Counted from the stretch's first letter, positions 1 through 7,477 are shown. The stretch: DNA of 64,000 nucleotides from Bradyrhizobium sp. SSBR45G (GCF_030159255.1 NZ_BSCT01000022.1:62001-126000); one strand, 5' to 3'. Notes: generated by a model not told the origin, from the letters alone. Numbers and translations are program-made.

Positions 1-699
1 GACTATTACAGCGAAGGCGACCGCAAGGTCGTCGCCCGCGACCCCACGCTGAAGACGACGCGGGACACCGAGCGCGCCCGTATGCGCGAGGTCGCGGCCG
101 AGCTCGGCATCGTCCTGCTCGACGACGAGGCGGTCGCGATCGACGGCGTGCGCTTCGTCGGCAGCACGCTGTGGAGCGATCTCCGTGCCAGTCCGCGACA
201 CATGACGTTCGAAGACGTCGAGCGCGAGGCCCGTCACAATCACAACGATTTCAGGCTGATCAAGGTCGACGAAGGACGCAGCAGGGACAGGTGGACCGTC
301 AGGCGGATGCTGTCGGCGCATCAGGCGGCGCGCGCGTTCATCGAGAGGGTGCTGGCGGAGCCTCACGAAGGAGATACGGTCGTCATCACGCACGCCGCGC
401 CGTCATACCGAAGCCTTGCCGGCTGGGATCCGTCGGCGCCGACCACGTTCCGGGAGATGGACTCCCTGTACGCCAGCGACCTCGAGTACCTGATGACCGG
501 CGAGAACGCGCCGGCGTTGTGGATCCACGGCCACGTCCATCACAACATGGACTACTCGGTCGGCGCGACGCGCGTGATCTGCAATCCCCGCGGCTATCCG
601 CCCGAGCGTGGAAAGCGGCATCGCGAGAACCCCGCTTTCGATCCCGGCCTAGTCGTCGAGATCGAGCCGCGTCCAACGCAGATGATGAGGATCCGATGA
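1..699 (+). CDS. Metallophosphoesterase, 5'-truncated by the window edge
   Basis: The frame is open from base 1, so the start lies upstream and 232 residues are visible. The first residues (DYYSEG) fit the stretch after the GNH-D/E motif of calcineurin-like phosphoesterases. Further on are a VVITHAAPS segment and, near the C terminus, a WIHGHVHHN segment matching the family's metal-binding GHxH motif. These enzymes use two metal ions to hydrolyse phosphate esters; the substrate here is unknown. The TGA stop (697-699) overlaps the next ATG (696-698), suggesting translational coupling. Phages and islands often carry such genes. The family call is firm and the role is not. Confidence 0.8.
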   Translation, partial: DYYSEGDRKVVARDPTLKTTRDTERARMREVAAELGIVLLDDEAVAIDGVRFVGSTLWSDLRASPRHMTFEDVEREARHNHNDFRLIKVDEGRSRDRWTVRRMLSAHQAARAFIERVLAEPHEGDTVVITHAAPSYRSLAGWDPSAPTTFREMDSLYASDLEYLMTGENAPALWIHGHVHHNMDYSVGATRVICNPRGYPPERGKRHRENPAFDPGLVVEIEPRPTQMMRIR

Positions 700-1133
700 G
701 CATCATCGCACGCCTTCTCAAGGCATTCCGCTCCGCCGAGCGAGACGACAGGGTCGTCATCGATCAGACCGCCTATTTCGACCGGCTCTCCGACGAGAGG
801 CGCCGCCAGCGGCGGATCGCCGAGGAGAACGACCGATACGAATTCGGGATGGCCAAGCTCGCGCGCAATTGGGCTTCGACGACGCTCGAGCTCCGGCGCC
901 GCGAGCGGCTCCCGACGAAGCTTCCGGCCGCCGTGCAGGCGTGGCTGCCGGGCTTGACGGTGCAGGAGCTCATCGTTTTGTCGAAGGCTTCGCACGACGC
1001 GATCCAGGCGCACCTGTTCGGTGGCAAAAATCTCGCCGGCGTGCGCGCGGTTCAGCCGCTCGATGAGTGCGTGCTCGTCTTCCCGAAGCCCGTCGCAGAG
1101 CCCATGGACCCCCGGATTCGGAGGTTCTCATGA
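696..1133 (+). CDS. Hypothetical protein in element operon (145 aa)
   Basis: I do not recognise this protein. The start is the ATG that overlaps the upstream stop (ATGA). The N-terminal half is rich in Arg, Glu and Asp (a RLSDERRRQRRIAEEND stretch) and probably helical. The middle carries a short segment (LTVQELIVLSKASHDAIQAHL) that reads like a compact helical module. It has no signal peptide or membrane segment. Its stop (1131-1133) overlaps the start of the next metallophosphoesterase at 1130. Its place between two phosphoesterase genes suggests co-expression but says nothing about mechanism. Confidence 0.6.
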   Translation: MSIIARLLKAFRSAERDDRVVIDQTAYFDRLSDERRRQRRIAEENDRYEFGMAKLARNWASTTLELRRRERLPTKLPAAVQAWLPGLTVQELIVLSKASHDAIQAHLFGGKNLAGVRAVQPLDECVLVFPKPVAEPMDPRIRRFS

Positions 1134-1690
1134 GCGCCACATACCTGATCGCCGACCCTCACTTCGGTCATGCCGCCATCATCCGGATGTGCAATCGACC
1201 GTTCGAGTCTGTCGAAAAAATGGACGAGATCATGGCCGAGTCATGGAGGCGGACGGTGAGGCCAAACGACACCGTGATCGTCGTCGGCGATTTCGCACAC
1301 CGGATGAAGCCGGACGCGCTGCGCCGCCTATTCGACAGCTTGCCGGGGCGCAAGCACCTGATCATCGGGAATCACGACGACAAGCACACGCGGGCCCTCG
1401 GCTGGGAGAGCCAGCACGAAATCTGGCACGTGTCGATCGACGGCCAGAACGTCGTGCTGTGTCACTACCCGATGTTGACGTGGGCGAAGGACCGTCGCGG
1501 TGCTCTGCAGCTGTACGGTCACACGCACGGCCGGCTTCGCGGCAACGTCCAGTCAGCTGACATCGGCGTCGACGTGATGGGTTGGGCGCCGGTGAGGTTG
1601 TCCGCGATCCGCGACTACATGTCCACGCTGCCGCTGCGCGTGCACCCCGAAGACGGTCTCGAGAACCAGGCAGGAGGCCTGACGCCGTGA
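1130..1690 (+). CDS. Calcineurin-like metallophosphoesterase (186 aa)
   Basis: This is a compact phosphoesterase with the whole motif series visible: ADPHFGH near the N terminus (metal-binding D-x-H), VGDFAH, the GNHDD motif, CHYPM, and the terminal GHTHG. That order matches small bacterial and phage calcineurin-superfamily enzymes that use two metal ions. The ATG at 1130 is preferred because it overlaps the previous stop and places the DPH motif near the N terminus, as is usual; an upstream in-frame ATG at 1067 would add 21 residues that look like noise. The substrate is unknown. It is the second phosphoesterase in this string, with different spacing from the first, so the two need not be recent duplicates. 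Confidence 0.85.
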   Translation: MSATYLIADPHFGHAAIIRMCNRPFESVEKMDEIMAESWRRTVRPNDTVIVVGDFAHRMKPDALRRLFDSLPGRKHLIIGNHDDKHTRALGWESQHEIWHVSIDGQNVVLCHYPMLTWAKDRRGALQLYGHTHGRLRGNVQSADIGVDVMGWAPVRLSAIRDYMSTLPLRVHPEDGLENQAGGLTP

Positions 1691-1929
1691 GTAACCCAGA
1701 TCTGACCGAGTCCGAGAAAGCCGACCTCGCCGAGCGCGTCCACGAAGCCGTAGAGCAGTTCAAGCGCCTGCGCGATTCTCCGCTATGGAACGTGCAGACG
1801 TTCCGCGTCAGCGACATCGCGGGCGAGCTCAGTCGTAGACAGGCCAAAATGGCTATGCAGCTGGATAGCTATGCAGATGAGGATCCCTACCGAGGAGGAC
1901 GTCCTCAAGATGCCGGTAGAACTTCCTGA
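1687..1929 (+). CDS. Small hypothetical protein, GTG start (80 aa)
   Basis: Translation most likely begins at the GTG at 1687, which overlaps the TGA of the preceding gene, as at the other junctions of this string. The predicted protein starts VSNPDLTESEKADLAERVHEAVEQF, an acidic amphipathic helix, followed by a second short helical part. I recognise no family. The reading frame is short but free of rare features, and the coupling pattern supports it. The 3' end overlaps the next reading frame. Confidence 0.5.
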   Translation: MSNPDLTESEKADLAERVHEAVEQFKRLRDSPLWNVQTFRVSDIAGELSRRQAKMAMQLDSYADEDPYRGGRPQDAGRTS

Positions 1930-2107
1930 GGACCTGCTGACCGGCGACGGCGAGATGTACACGCTGTCGGTAGATCACGAATGGCTTCGCAGGTTGGGGA
2001 AGGACGCTCCCATTAGGGTCGGAGATCCCGCGAAGATCGATCTCGGCATCGTGAGCCTCAAATTCACGACCGTCGCACGTCCGAAGGCGGTGGAGTTGGG
2101 ACGATGA
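1871..2107 (+). CDS. Small hypothetical protein (up to 78 aa)
   Basis: This is an unrecognised acidic protein with residues such as ELPEDLLTGDGEMYTLSVD near its start. The start is uncertain: ATGs at 1871 and 1877 lie inside the preceding gene without a good ribosome site, while the ATG at 1910 is preceded by AGGAGG at 1893-1898 with a rather long 11-base spacing. If 1910 is used the product is 65 aa and the overlap shrinks to 20 bases. The stop overlaps the ATG at 2104. Confidence 0.45.
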   Translation: MQMRIPTEEDVLKMPVELPEDLLTGDGEMYTLSVDHEWLRRLGKDAPIRVGDPAKIDLGIVSLKFTTVARPKAVELGR

Positions 2108-2163
2108 GAGCGTACGACCTTATCGACCTCATCCCCGAGCCGGTGCTGATGGAGCCGGCCTGA
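2104..2163 (+). CDS. Possible 19-codon microgene in the overlap chain
   Basis: The ATG at 2104 overlaps the TGA of the gene before it, and the TGA at 2161-2163 shares its last base with the ATG of the gene after it. The peptide would be MRAYDLIDLIPEPVLMEPA, which matches nothing I know. The start-stop chaining at both ends is the only support. It may be a real small gene, a coupling peptide, or chance. Confidence 0.3.
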   Translation: MRAYDLIDLIPEPVLMEPA

Positions 2164-2477
2164 TGACCCAACTCCAGATGTTCGACCCCCGCGCCACGCC
2201 GACGGCGACGCGGGAGATGCTGGCGGACACGAAGCTGCGCAGCGCCATCGACCTCATGCGCCCGCAGGGCGGCGCCGGGTGGCCCTACGTCGAGCGCATC
2301 GGAGCGATCGGCGACGCCCGCGCTTGGGCGGTGGACGACGGCGGCGTTCGGTACGTGGTCCTGGATGACACAATTTTTCGGGCTGGCGATCTCTGGTTCG
2401 CCGTGGCGCCCGTCCGCAAGGCTGCGTTGGCGGCGTTCGCGAGGTGGGATGAGTTCAACGGAGGAGAGACGACATGA
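2163..2477 (+). CDS. Hypothetical protein (104 aa)
   Basis: I do not recognise this protein. It begins MTQLQMFDPRATPTATREML, a style common in phage-encoded small proteins, and has a WAVDDGGVRYVVLDD segment suggesting a small beta-rich fold. The ATG shares a base with the upstream TGA. Its own TGA (2475-2477) overlaps an ATG at 2474 that opens the next frame but runs into a TAG five codons later. No membrane or secretion signal is seen. Confidence 0.6.
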   Translation: MTQLQMFDPRATPTATREMLADTKLRSAIDLMRPQGGAGWPYVERIGAIGDARAWAVDDGGVRYVVLDDTIFRAGDLWFAVAPVRKAALAAFARWDEFNGGETT

Positions 2478-2497
2478 AGCCATACGCGTAGAGAGTT

Positions 2498-2869
2498 TTG
2501 GACGCTCTAGTTTTCGAGCTTTTCCGGAAGGATGAGCCGAAGCTTGCGGAGGCGGTGCAGGCGGCAATGCACAAGGCTTCCGACGTGAAGTTGGCCGCCT
2601 ATGAGGCAAGCGAGCCTTACAGGAGCCAGCGCTACACGGGTCAGGTCGTCGAGACCGGAGAGAAGACGATCCGTGAGTACGTAGACGAACTCGACTCGCC
2701 GGAGCTTTGCCGAGGCGGATGGCCCGATACGATCACTGTGTCGCAGCTTCCGGATAGCAGCCGAGAGCGGTTCGTCTTCGAGCTACAGGCGTACTGCCTC
2801 CTCTCGAAGGACGAGGCGCTCGCGTTCTTGCTGAGGAAGATCGGGCAGACCGACGAGGTGCGCGCATGA
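2498..2869 (+). CDS. Hypothetical protein, TTG start after an in-frame amber codon
   Basis: The protein starts MDALVFELFRKDEPKLAEAVQ and is largely helical; I recognise no family. The only available start in the uninterrupted frame is TTG at 2498. In the same frame an ATG at 2474 overlaps the upstream stop exactly as at other junctions, and is followed by AAG CCA TAC GCG and then TAG (2489-2491). The natural start may therefore be 2474, with a nonsense mutation after five codons and possible re-initiation at the TTG. The alternative is that the TTG is the true start. The frame is well preserved over 123 codons. Confidence 0.5.
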   Translation: MDALVFELFRKDEPKLAEAVQAAMHKASDVKLAAYEASEPYRSQRYTGQVVETGEKTIREYVDELDSPELCRGGWPDTITVSQLPDSSRERFVFELQAYCLLSKDEALAFLLRKIGQTDEVRA

Positions 2870-3126
2870 CCGGAACCGCCCCCAAACCCTGGACGTGGGC
2901 TCCGGTCACTCCGAAGATCGGAGACGTCGTCACCATGCCGAACCCGCTCACGCGCTGGGATCGTTTTCGCATTTGGCTCGGTCTCAGGCGCAAATCGCCA
3001 GCGACCGGTCAGATGGTCTGCGTCGCCGGCCACGTGAGTGCTCCGCTGCCTCCTCGATGGGAGGTCCGCGACGTCGCGCCGTACGCCATGCAGACAGTCG
3101 AGGCAGCAAAGAGGGGCGAGACGTGA
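2866..3126 (+). CDS. Small hypothetical protein (86 aa)
   Basis: The ATG overlaps the TGA of the upstream gene. The product is basic and Pro/Trp-rich at the start (MTGTAPKPWTWAPVTPKIGD), with an RWDRFRIWLGLRRK stretch that could be a short amphipathic or membrane-peripheral helix. I do not recognise it. It is the last member of the overlap chain, followed by 82 bases before the methyltransferase start. Confidence 0.5.
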   Translation: MTGTAPKPWTWAPVTPKIGDVVTMPNPLTRWDRFRIWLGLRRKSPATGQMVCVAGHVSAPLPPRWEVRDVAPYAMQTVEAAKRGET

Positions 3127-3208
3127 GTCGCCGGCGACCTCGCCGAATCCTTGGGAAACCATTGATTTCCTGATGAAGTCGGCCATCCGAGTCCTATATG
3201 GTTTCGGC

Positions 3209-4678
3209 ATGGACAGCACGGACAATGACCTGTTCGGCGACCGCGAGATCGTCGCGGAACCCGAACGCAAGCCCAAATCGAAGAAATCCGAACTCGGCCA
3301 GTTCTTTACCGGAGAGCGCATAGCCGCGTTCATGGCCGGCCTGTTTCCCCAGCCCAGGGGCAGCGTACGGCTGCTCGACGCCGGCGCCGGCCAGGGCGCG
3401 CTGACCAAGGCCTTCGTCGAGACGGCCCGGTCTCGGGGCTTCAAGGGGCGCCTGGAGGCGCACGTCTTCGAGAAGGACGAGGAGGTCATCCCGGACCTCC
3501 GGACGGCCGTGGCCGGCCTGGACGCCGACGGCAAGGTGTTCGAGGGCGACTTCATCGAGCGCGCCGCCACGATGATCAAGCTGGGGCGGGGCGACCGGTA
3601 CACGCACTCGATCCTCAATCCGCCGTACGGCAAGATCAACACGGGATCCGCCCACCGCGGCTTCCTCCGGACGGTCGGCCTCGAGACCGTCAACCTCTAC
3701 CCGGGCTTCGTCGGCCTGGCGTTCGAGATGCTCGCCGACGGCGGGGAGCTCGTCGCCATCATCCCGCGCAGCTTCTGCAACGGTCCATACTATCTGCCGT
3801 TCCGCCGCTGGATGTTCGCGCGCGGCGCGATCCTGCACATCCACCTGTTCGAGTCCCGCAACAAGGCCTTCAAGTCGGACGGCGTTCTCCAGGAGAACAT
3901 CATCATCCACATGAAGCGGAGCGTGGAGCAGGGCGACGTCAAGGTGACGCTGTCGACCGACGACACCTTCGAGGACCTGTCGGAGACGACGCACCCCTTC
4001 GGCAAGATCGTCTATCCAGACGACCCCGAGGCCTTCATCCATATCCCGACGGGCGACGACGGGGAGCTCCTGTCGGCGCCGGCGTTCGGCCACACGCTCA
4101 AGGATCTCGGCCTGGCGGTCGCTACCGGGCCGGTGGTCGACTTCCGGCTGCGGGGCGACATGTGCGCTCCCGACGACGCCGACGCGGTGCCGCTGCTCTA
4201 CACCAGCCACTTCGTCGACGGCGAGCTGGTCTGGCCGAAGGAGAACTTCAAGAAGTCCAACGCGATCCGGCGCAACGCCAACACTGAGAAGTGGATGATG
4301 CCGTTCGGCGTCTACACGATCGTGAAGCGGTTCTCGTCGAAGGAGGAGCGCCGGCGCATCGTCGCCAACGTCGTGGATCCGGCCAGGCTGCCGGCGAACG
4401 AGGTGCTGGGCTTCGAGAATCACCTGAACGTGATACACAAGGGCAAGAAGCCTCTACCTGAGGATGTCGCGCAGGGTATCGCCGTGTTTCTGAACTCGAC
4501 CGCCGTCGACCGCTATTTCCGCCGGTTCAACGGCCATACCCAGGTCAACGCCACCGACCTGCGGACGATGCGCTTCCCGTCGATCGACGCGATCAGGTCG
4601 CTCGGGACGTGGGTCAAGGAGCTCGGACGCCGGCCGACCGACGACGAGATCGACCGGAAGATCGAAAGCCTGGCATGA
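3209..4678 (+). CDS. Type II DNA adenine-N6 methyltransferase, PstI/BsuBI-like
   Basis: This 489-residue enzyme would methylate adenine in the recognition site of the adjacent restriction enzyme. It has ELGQFFTGERIAAFM near the N terminus, the SAM-binding motif I DAGAGQG (about residues 57-63), and the catalytic NPPY motif (137-140) typical of N6-adenine methylases. The C-terminal part, with the FNGHTQVNATDLR segment, fits the target-recognition region of this family. The start at 3209 gives MDSTDNDLFG; an upstream ATG at 3173 is possible. A TATATG hexamer at 3195-3200 would suit a nearly leaderless transcript from its own promoter. Its stop overlaps the endonuclease start. Confidence 0.9.
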   Translation: MDSTDNDLFGDREIVAEPERKPKSKKSELGQFFTGERIAAFMAGLFPQPRGSVRLLDAGAGQGALTKAFVETARSRGFKGRLEAHVFEKDEEVIPDLRTAVAGLDADGKVFEGDFIERAATMIKLGRGDRYTHSILNPPYGKINTGSAHRGFLRTVGLETVNLYPGFVGLAFEMLADGGELVAIIPRSFCNGPYYLPFRRWMFARGAILHIHLFESRNKAFKSDGVLQENIIIHMKRSVEQGDVKVTLSTDDTFEDLSETTHPFGKIVYPDDPEAFIHIPTGDDGELLSAPAFGHTLKDLGLAVATGPVVDFRLRGDMCAPDDADAVPLLYTSHFVDGELVWPKENFKKSNAIRRNANTEKWMMPFGVYTIVKRFSSKEERRRIVANVVDPARLPANEVLGFENHLNVIHKGKKPLPEDVAQGIAVFLNSTAVDRYFRRFNGHTQVNATDLRTMRFPSIDAIRSLGTWVKELGRRPTDDEIDRKIESLA

Positions 4679-5640
4679 GCAAACAGAAGCTGATCGACGA
4701 GGCGTTGCAGATACTCGCCGATCTCGGCCTGCCGCCGGCGCAGCGCAACGAGCGTTCGGCGCTCACGCTGCTGGCGCTGGTCGACCTCCGCCCTGACGGC
4801 AAGTGGTCCGAGCTCAAGGAGCCGCTGATGGGGGTGACGCCGATCATGGAGTGGATCGGCAAGCACTACGACAAGGTCTACGCTCCGAACACCCGCGAGA
4901 CCATACGCCGGCAGACGCTGCACCAGTTCGTGGACGCCGGCATCGCGCTCTACAATCCCGACGACCCGCTGCGCTCCGTCAACAGCCCGAAGGCCGTCTA
5001 CCAGATCGCTCCGGACTGCAAGGCGCTGCTCCAGACGCAGGGGACGGGCAAGTGGGACGCCAAGCTGCTCGCATACCTGGAGCAGTGGCAGACGCTGGCC
5101 GACCGCTACGCGCGGGAGCGCGAGATGAACATGATCCCGGTGAAGATCCCCGGAGGCAAAGAGCTCAAGCTCAGTCCGGGGGAGCACTCAGAACTGATCC
5201 GGGACATCATCGAGCAGTTCGCCCCTCGCTTCGCTCCCGGGAGCGTTCTCGTCTACGCCGGCGACACCGGCGAGAAGATGGGCTTCTTCGACGAGGACCT
5301 GCTGCGCTCGCTCGGGGTGACCGTCGACAACCACGGCAAGATGCCGGACGTGATCCTGTTCTGGAAGGAGCGCAACTGGCTGCTGCTCGTCGAGTCCGTT
5401 ACCAGCCATGGCCCGGTCGACGGTAAGCGGCATGAGGAACTGGCAAAGCTGTTCGCGAAGTCCACGGCCGGCCTGGTCTACGCGACCGCCTTCCCGTCCC
5501 GGACCACGATGGCGAAGTATCTCCCGGACATCGCCTGGGAGACCGAGGTGTGGACCGCGGACGCGCCGACGCACCTGATCCACTTCAACGGCGACCGCTT
5601 CCTCGGGCCGCACTCCGCGGCGCCGCCGGCTGCGAGCTGA
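4675..5640 (+). CDS. BsuBI/PstI-family type II restriction endonuclease
   Basis: The 321-residue protein has the two-part layout of this family: an N-terminal winged-helix-like region (residues 1 to about 150) and a C-terminal nuclease domain with VYAGDTGEKMGFFDEDLLRSLG and MPDVILFW followed by LLLVESVTSHGPV. The PD at 224-225 and the downstream Glu at 240 fit the PD-(D/E)xK-type core. It should cut DNA at the site protected by the upstream methylase, recognising CTGCAG if it keeps PstI specificity, which the sequence alone cannot prove. The ATG at 4675 overlaps the methylase TGA, so methylase and nuclease are made from one message in the safe order. Confidence 0.88.
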   Translation: MSKQKLIDEALQILADLGLPPAQRNERSALTLLALVDLRPDGKWSELKEPLMGVTPIMEWIGKHYDKVYAPNTRETIRRQTLHQFVDAGIALYNPDDPLRSVNSPKAVYQIAPDCKALLQTQGTGKWDAKLLAYLEQWQTLADRYAREREMNMIPVKIPGGKELKLSPGEHSELIRDIIEQFAPRFAPGSVLVYAGDTGEKMGFFDEDLLRSLGVTVDNHGKMPDVILFWKERNWLLLVESVTSHGPVDGKRHEELAKLFAKSTAGLVYATAFPSRTTMAKYLPDIAWETEVWTADAPTHLIHFNGDRFLGPHSAAPPAAS

Positions 5641-5655
5641 CCCCGGGAGGACTGG

Positions 5656-5907
5656 ATGACCGCGATCATCCTCGTCGTCGCCTATGGGCTGGCCGGCCTG
5701 GCCTACGTGATGGGCGACGTCGGGGAGCCCGTCATCCGGCAGCCGGCCTATGCCCGGGAGTACACCCAGCGCGGCCGCCGCGGTCCGCTGCTCGTCGCCG
5801 GCGCGCTCTGGCTGCCGTTCGCCGTGCAGCGTCGCCGCTGGGGGCCGCCGCTGGTCTTCGTGATCGCAGCCGCCATCGGCTTCGCTGTCGCCGGCCTGTT
5901 TGCGTAA
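5656..5907 (+). CDS. Small two-helix membrane protein (83 aa)
   Basis: GGGAGG at 5643-5648 precedes the ATG. Two hydrophobic stretches are evident: residues 1-20 (ILVVAYGLAGLAYVMG) and about 60-83 (PPLVFVIAAAIGFAVAGLFA), separated by a charged loop with QRGRRG and QRRRWG. I recognise no family. It lies 15 bases after the restriction enzyme, probably in the same transcript, and could be an element membrane protein of any kind. Its stop codon lies inside the first copy of the 24-bp direct repeat. Confidence 0.6.
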   Translation: MTAIILVVAYGLAGLAYVMGDVGEPVIRQPAYAREYTQRGRRGPLLVAGALWLPFAVQRRRWGPPLVFVIAAAIGFAVAGLFA

Positions 5908-5924
5908 AATCGATTTCGGCTGCG
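5901..5924. repeat. 24-bp direct repeat, copy 1
   Basis: An exact 24-base match to 6829-6852, containing the palindrome AAATCGATTT followed by CGGCTGCG. This copy covers the stop codon of the small membrane protein. The pair brackets the leftward gene at 5994-6776. Confidence 0.85.
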
Positions 5925-5993
5925 TCGCTTTGATGCCCGATGGGGCGGCGAGCGAGGAGGGGCGGCATAGGTTGAGCCTCCGCACACGGGAGG

Positions 5994-6776
5994 TCATGAC
6001 GCTCCGTGCTGCTCCAGGTACGCGACCATCTCCTCGATCATGACGATCTGATCGAGGTCCATCGGCTTCCTGAAGTTGACCTCGCACCACTCGGCCTGGG
6101 TCCGCAGGTAGTCGAGCAGAAGCCGATAGTCATCGAGCGACCTTTCTTCGATCAGCCTCATGTGCGACCCGGCCAGAACCATGATCTTCGCAAGCTCTTC
6201 GAGCACTGCATCCAGCGAGTCGACGCTGAAGAACGGCCCGACGTTAACCAGATTGCTCGGCTTGGCCATCAGCAGCCCGAAGCCGCGAAACGTCGGGTGC
6301 GTCCCGAGCTCGCAGAGCAGCTTGTAATGCGCCTCCCGCTTGCGCTCCGTGTAGCCGTCCCGGTCGTCCAGGGCCTTCCGAATGGTGACGGCGCCGAACT
6401 TCTTCAGCCGTTCGGCCTCGGTGGCGGTGCGCCAGGCAGCGATGTGTTCCGGGAATTCCCACAGGTAGTCGACCAGGAACGTCGTCTCTAGGACGTCCCG
6501 CATCAGCGCGACGGCGGCTTGGTAGTATCCGCGCATCGTCAGCCCCAGGGCCGAGGCGGACGAGTTGAACAGCCTGGTCGCGAGGATCTGTAGGACGAGC
6601 TCGTCGTCATCGCGGTGGGGATGGTGCTTCGCCACGTAGTCGAGCATCGTCATCGCGCGCTCGATCATACGCGCGTGCAGCGACAGGGCCTCGGACGCGA
6701 TGATCGCGTTGCGGCTGAGATCCCTGATCTGCGCCTCGCCGACGGCCAGGCGGTCGAAGTTGTCGGGAAAGGTCAC
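5994..6776 (-). CDS. DUF5677-like cargo protein (260 aa)
   Basis: This is a helical, cytoplasmic-looking protein with the segment RGYYQAAVALMRDVLETTFLVDYL, reminiscent of the DUF5677 and related Abi-like uncharacterised families; I cannot confirm the family. The GTG at 6776 is preferred because GGGAG sits about 7 bases upstream and the residues beyond it (reading through the repeat) look non-coding. A TATACT hexamer about 20 bases upstream of the GTG could be its -10. It points against its neighbours and is framed by a 24-bp direct repeat, so it looks like separately acquired cargo. A defence role is possible but is inference only. Confidence 0.6.
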   Translation of the reverse strand: MTFPDNFDRLAVGEAQIRDLSRNAIIASEALSLHARMIERAMTMLDYVAKHHPHRDDDELVLQILATRLFNSSASALGLTMRGYYQAAVALMRDVLETTFLVDYLWEFPEHIAAWRTATEAERLKKFGAVTIRKALDDRDGYTERKREAHYKLLCELGTHPTFRGFGLLMAKPSNLVNVGPFFSVDSLDAVLEELAKIMVLAGSHMRLIEERSLDDYRLLLDYLRTQAEWCEVNFRKPMDLDQIVMIEEMVAYLEQHGAS

Positions 6777-6828
6777 GGTTGTCTCCCTGGTCGACAGTAT
6801 AGCCGATTCAACCTCAAGGAGAGAACCC

Positions 6829-6852
6829 TGCGTAAAATCGATTTCGGCTGCG
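6829..6852. repeat. 24-bp direct repeat, copy 2
   Basis: Exact copy of 5901-5924, located just upstream of the promoter region of the leftward gene. A shorter, imperfect relative (ATTTCGGCGGCGCAA) occurs near 10546-10560 beside the integrase start, so the motif may be an element-specific site. Confidence 0.85.
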
Positions 6853-7110
6853 CAATTTTGATTATGCGGTACCCGATGCGGGGCTCGTCCACAGCATGTG
6901 GATCTGGTGGAAAACCGAATCCCTCGGAAATCGCAGACTTTCACTCAGCTATCCCTCACATGTTGAGGAAAGCACTGAGTGAATATTGATTTCATTGACT
7001 AATCAGTCCGCAGACGGTCGTCGATAGCTCCGATCGCGCTCGAGCATCCCTCATAGTTAACCAGATAGGGAAGGGAACTCCGCGAAGTGCGGGTTGACTC
7101 ACGAAGTCGT

Positions 7111-7127
7111 GTTGTTGAAGCTACAAC
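7111..7127. promoter_or_regulatory. Upstream operator-like inverted repeat
   Basis: GTTGT and ACAAC arms are separated by 7 bases. The right half continues as ACAACGTCA, which recurs in the operator at 7148-7171, so the same protein may bind both sites. Confidence 0.45.
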
Positions 7128-7133
7128 GTCATG

Positions 7134-7162
7134 TTGACGGTCAGTTAACGTTGTTGTAGAAA
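7134..7162 (+). promoter_or_regulatory. Sigma70-type promoter for the 7208-8901 genes
   Basis: TTGACG (7134-7139), exactly 17 bases, then TAGAAA (7157-7162). The start would fall near 7169, about 40 bases before the first gene. Confidence 0.6.
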
Positions 7163-7171
7163 TAACAACGT
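7148..7171. promoter_or_regulatory. Operator overlapping the -10 element
   Basis: Perfect inverted repeat with 8-base arms ACGTTGTT and AACAACGT and an 8-base spacer. The spacer contains the -10 hexamer, so a bound protein would block RNA polymerase. A second weaker site lies at 7111-7127. The regulator is not obvious; the XRE-like protein at 8340 is a candidate. Confidence 0.65.
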
Positions 7172-7207
7172 CAGACGACGGGACGGCGGAGCCTAGAGGA
7201 GAGCAAA

Positions 7208-7456
7208 ATGAGGACAAGCTTTACCAGAATTTCGAAGTGCGACGTCCGTGTGAAGACGCTCGACGAGCGCGGAGAGACCCTGGAGATCATTTACCACGTG
7301 CCGTCAAAGGGTGGCTACGTCACCGTCAACGGCCGAGAGGTGTGTGCACTCAGCGATCAGTCCGGACGTCTTCTGTATGTGTCCGATCCAGACGCCCTGA
7401 TCGACGTGATGCGCGCTGAATACAGGCGAGCGAGGCGCGCCGAACTGGCCGCCTGA
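7208..7456 (+). CDS. Hypothetical protein, first gene of regulated operon (82 aa)
   Basis: A strong ribosome site (GAGGAGAG) precedes the ATG by about 5 bases. The protein is small and beta-rich in its first half (CDVRVKTLDERGETLEIIYHVP) with a basic C-terminal helix ending RAEYRRARRAELAA. I recognise no family. Being the first gene behind an operator-controlled promoter, it may be an early or regulatory function of the element, but nothing in the sequence fixes this. Confidence 0.6.
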   Translation: MRTSFTRISKCDVRVKTLDERGETLEIIYHVPSKGGYVTVNGREVCALSDQSGRLLYVSDPDALIDVMRAEYRRARRAELAA

Positions 7457-7477
7457 CACTACTCACCTCGATCCTAT

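Larger units (their letters stand above)
6853..7207. other. Intergenic regulatory region of the right operon
   Basis: About 350 bases without a gene. The left half shows nothing I can name. The right half holds a sigma70-like promoter and two inverted repeats listed separately, then a good ribosome site (AGAGGAGAG) for the gene at 7208. Confidence 0.6.

Noticed and set aside
171..695. Upstream extension of the 696-1133 gene
   Set aside because: It lies out of frame inside the metallophosphoesterase; the coupled ATG at 696 is the better start.
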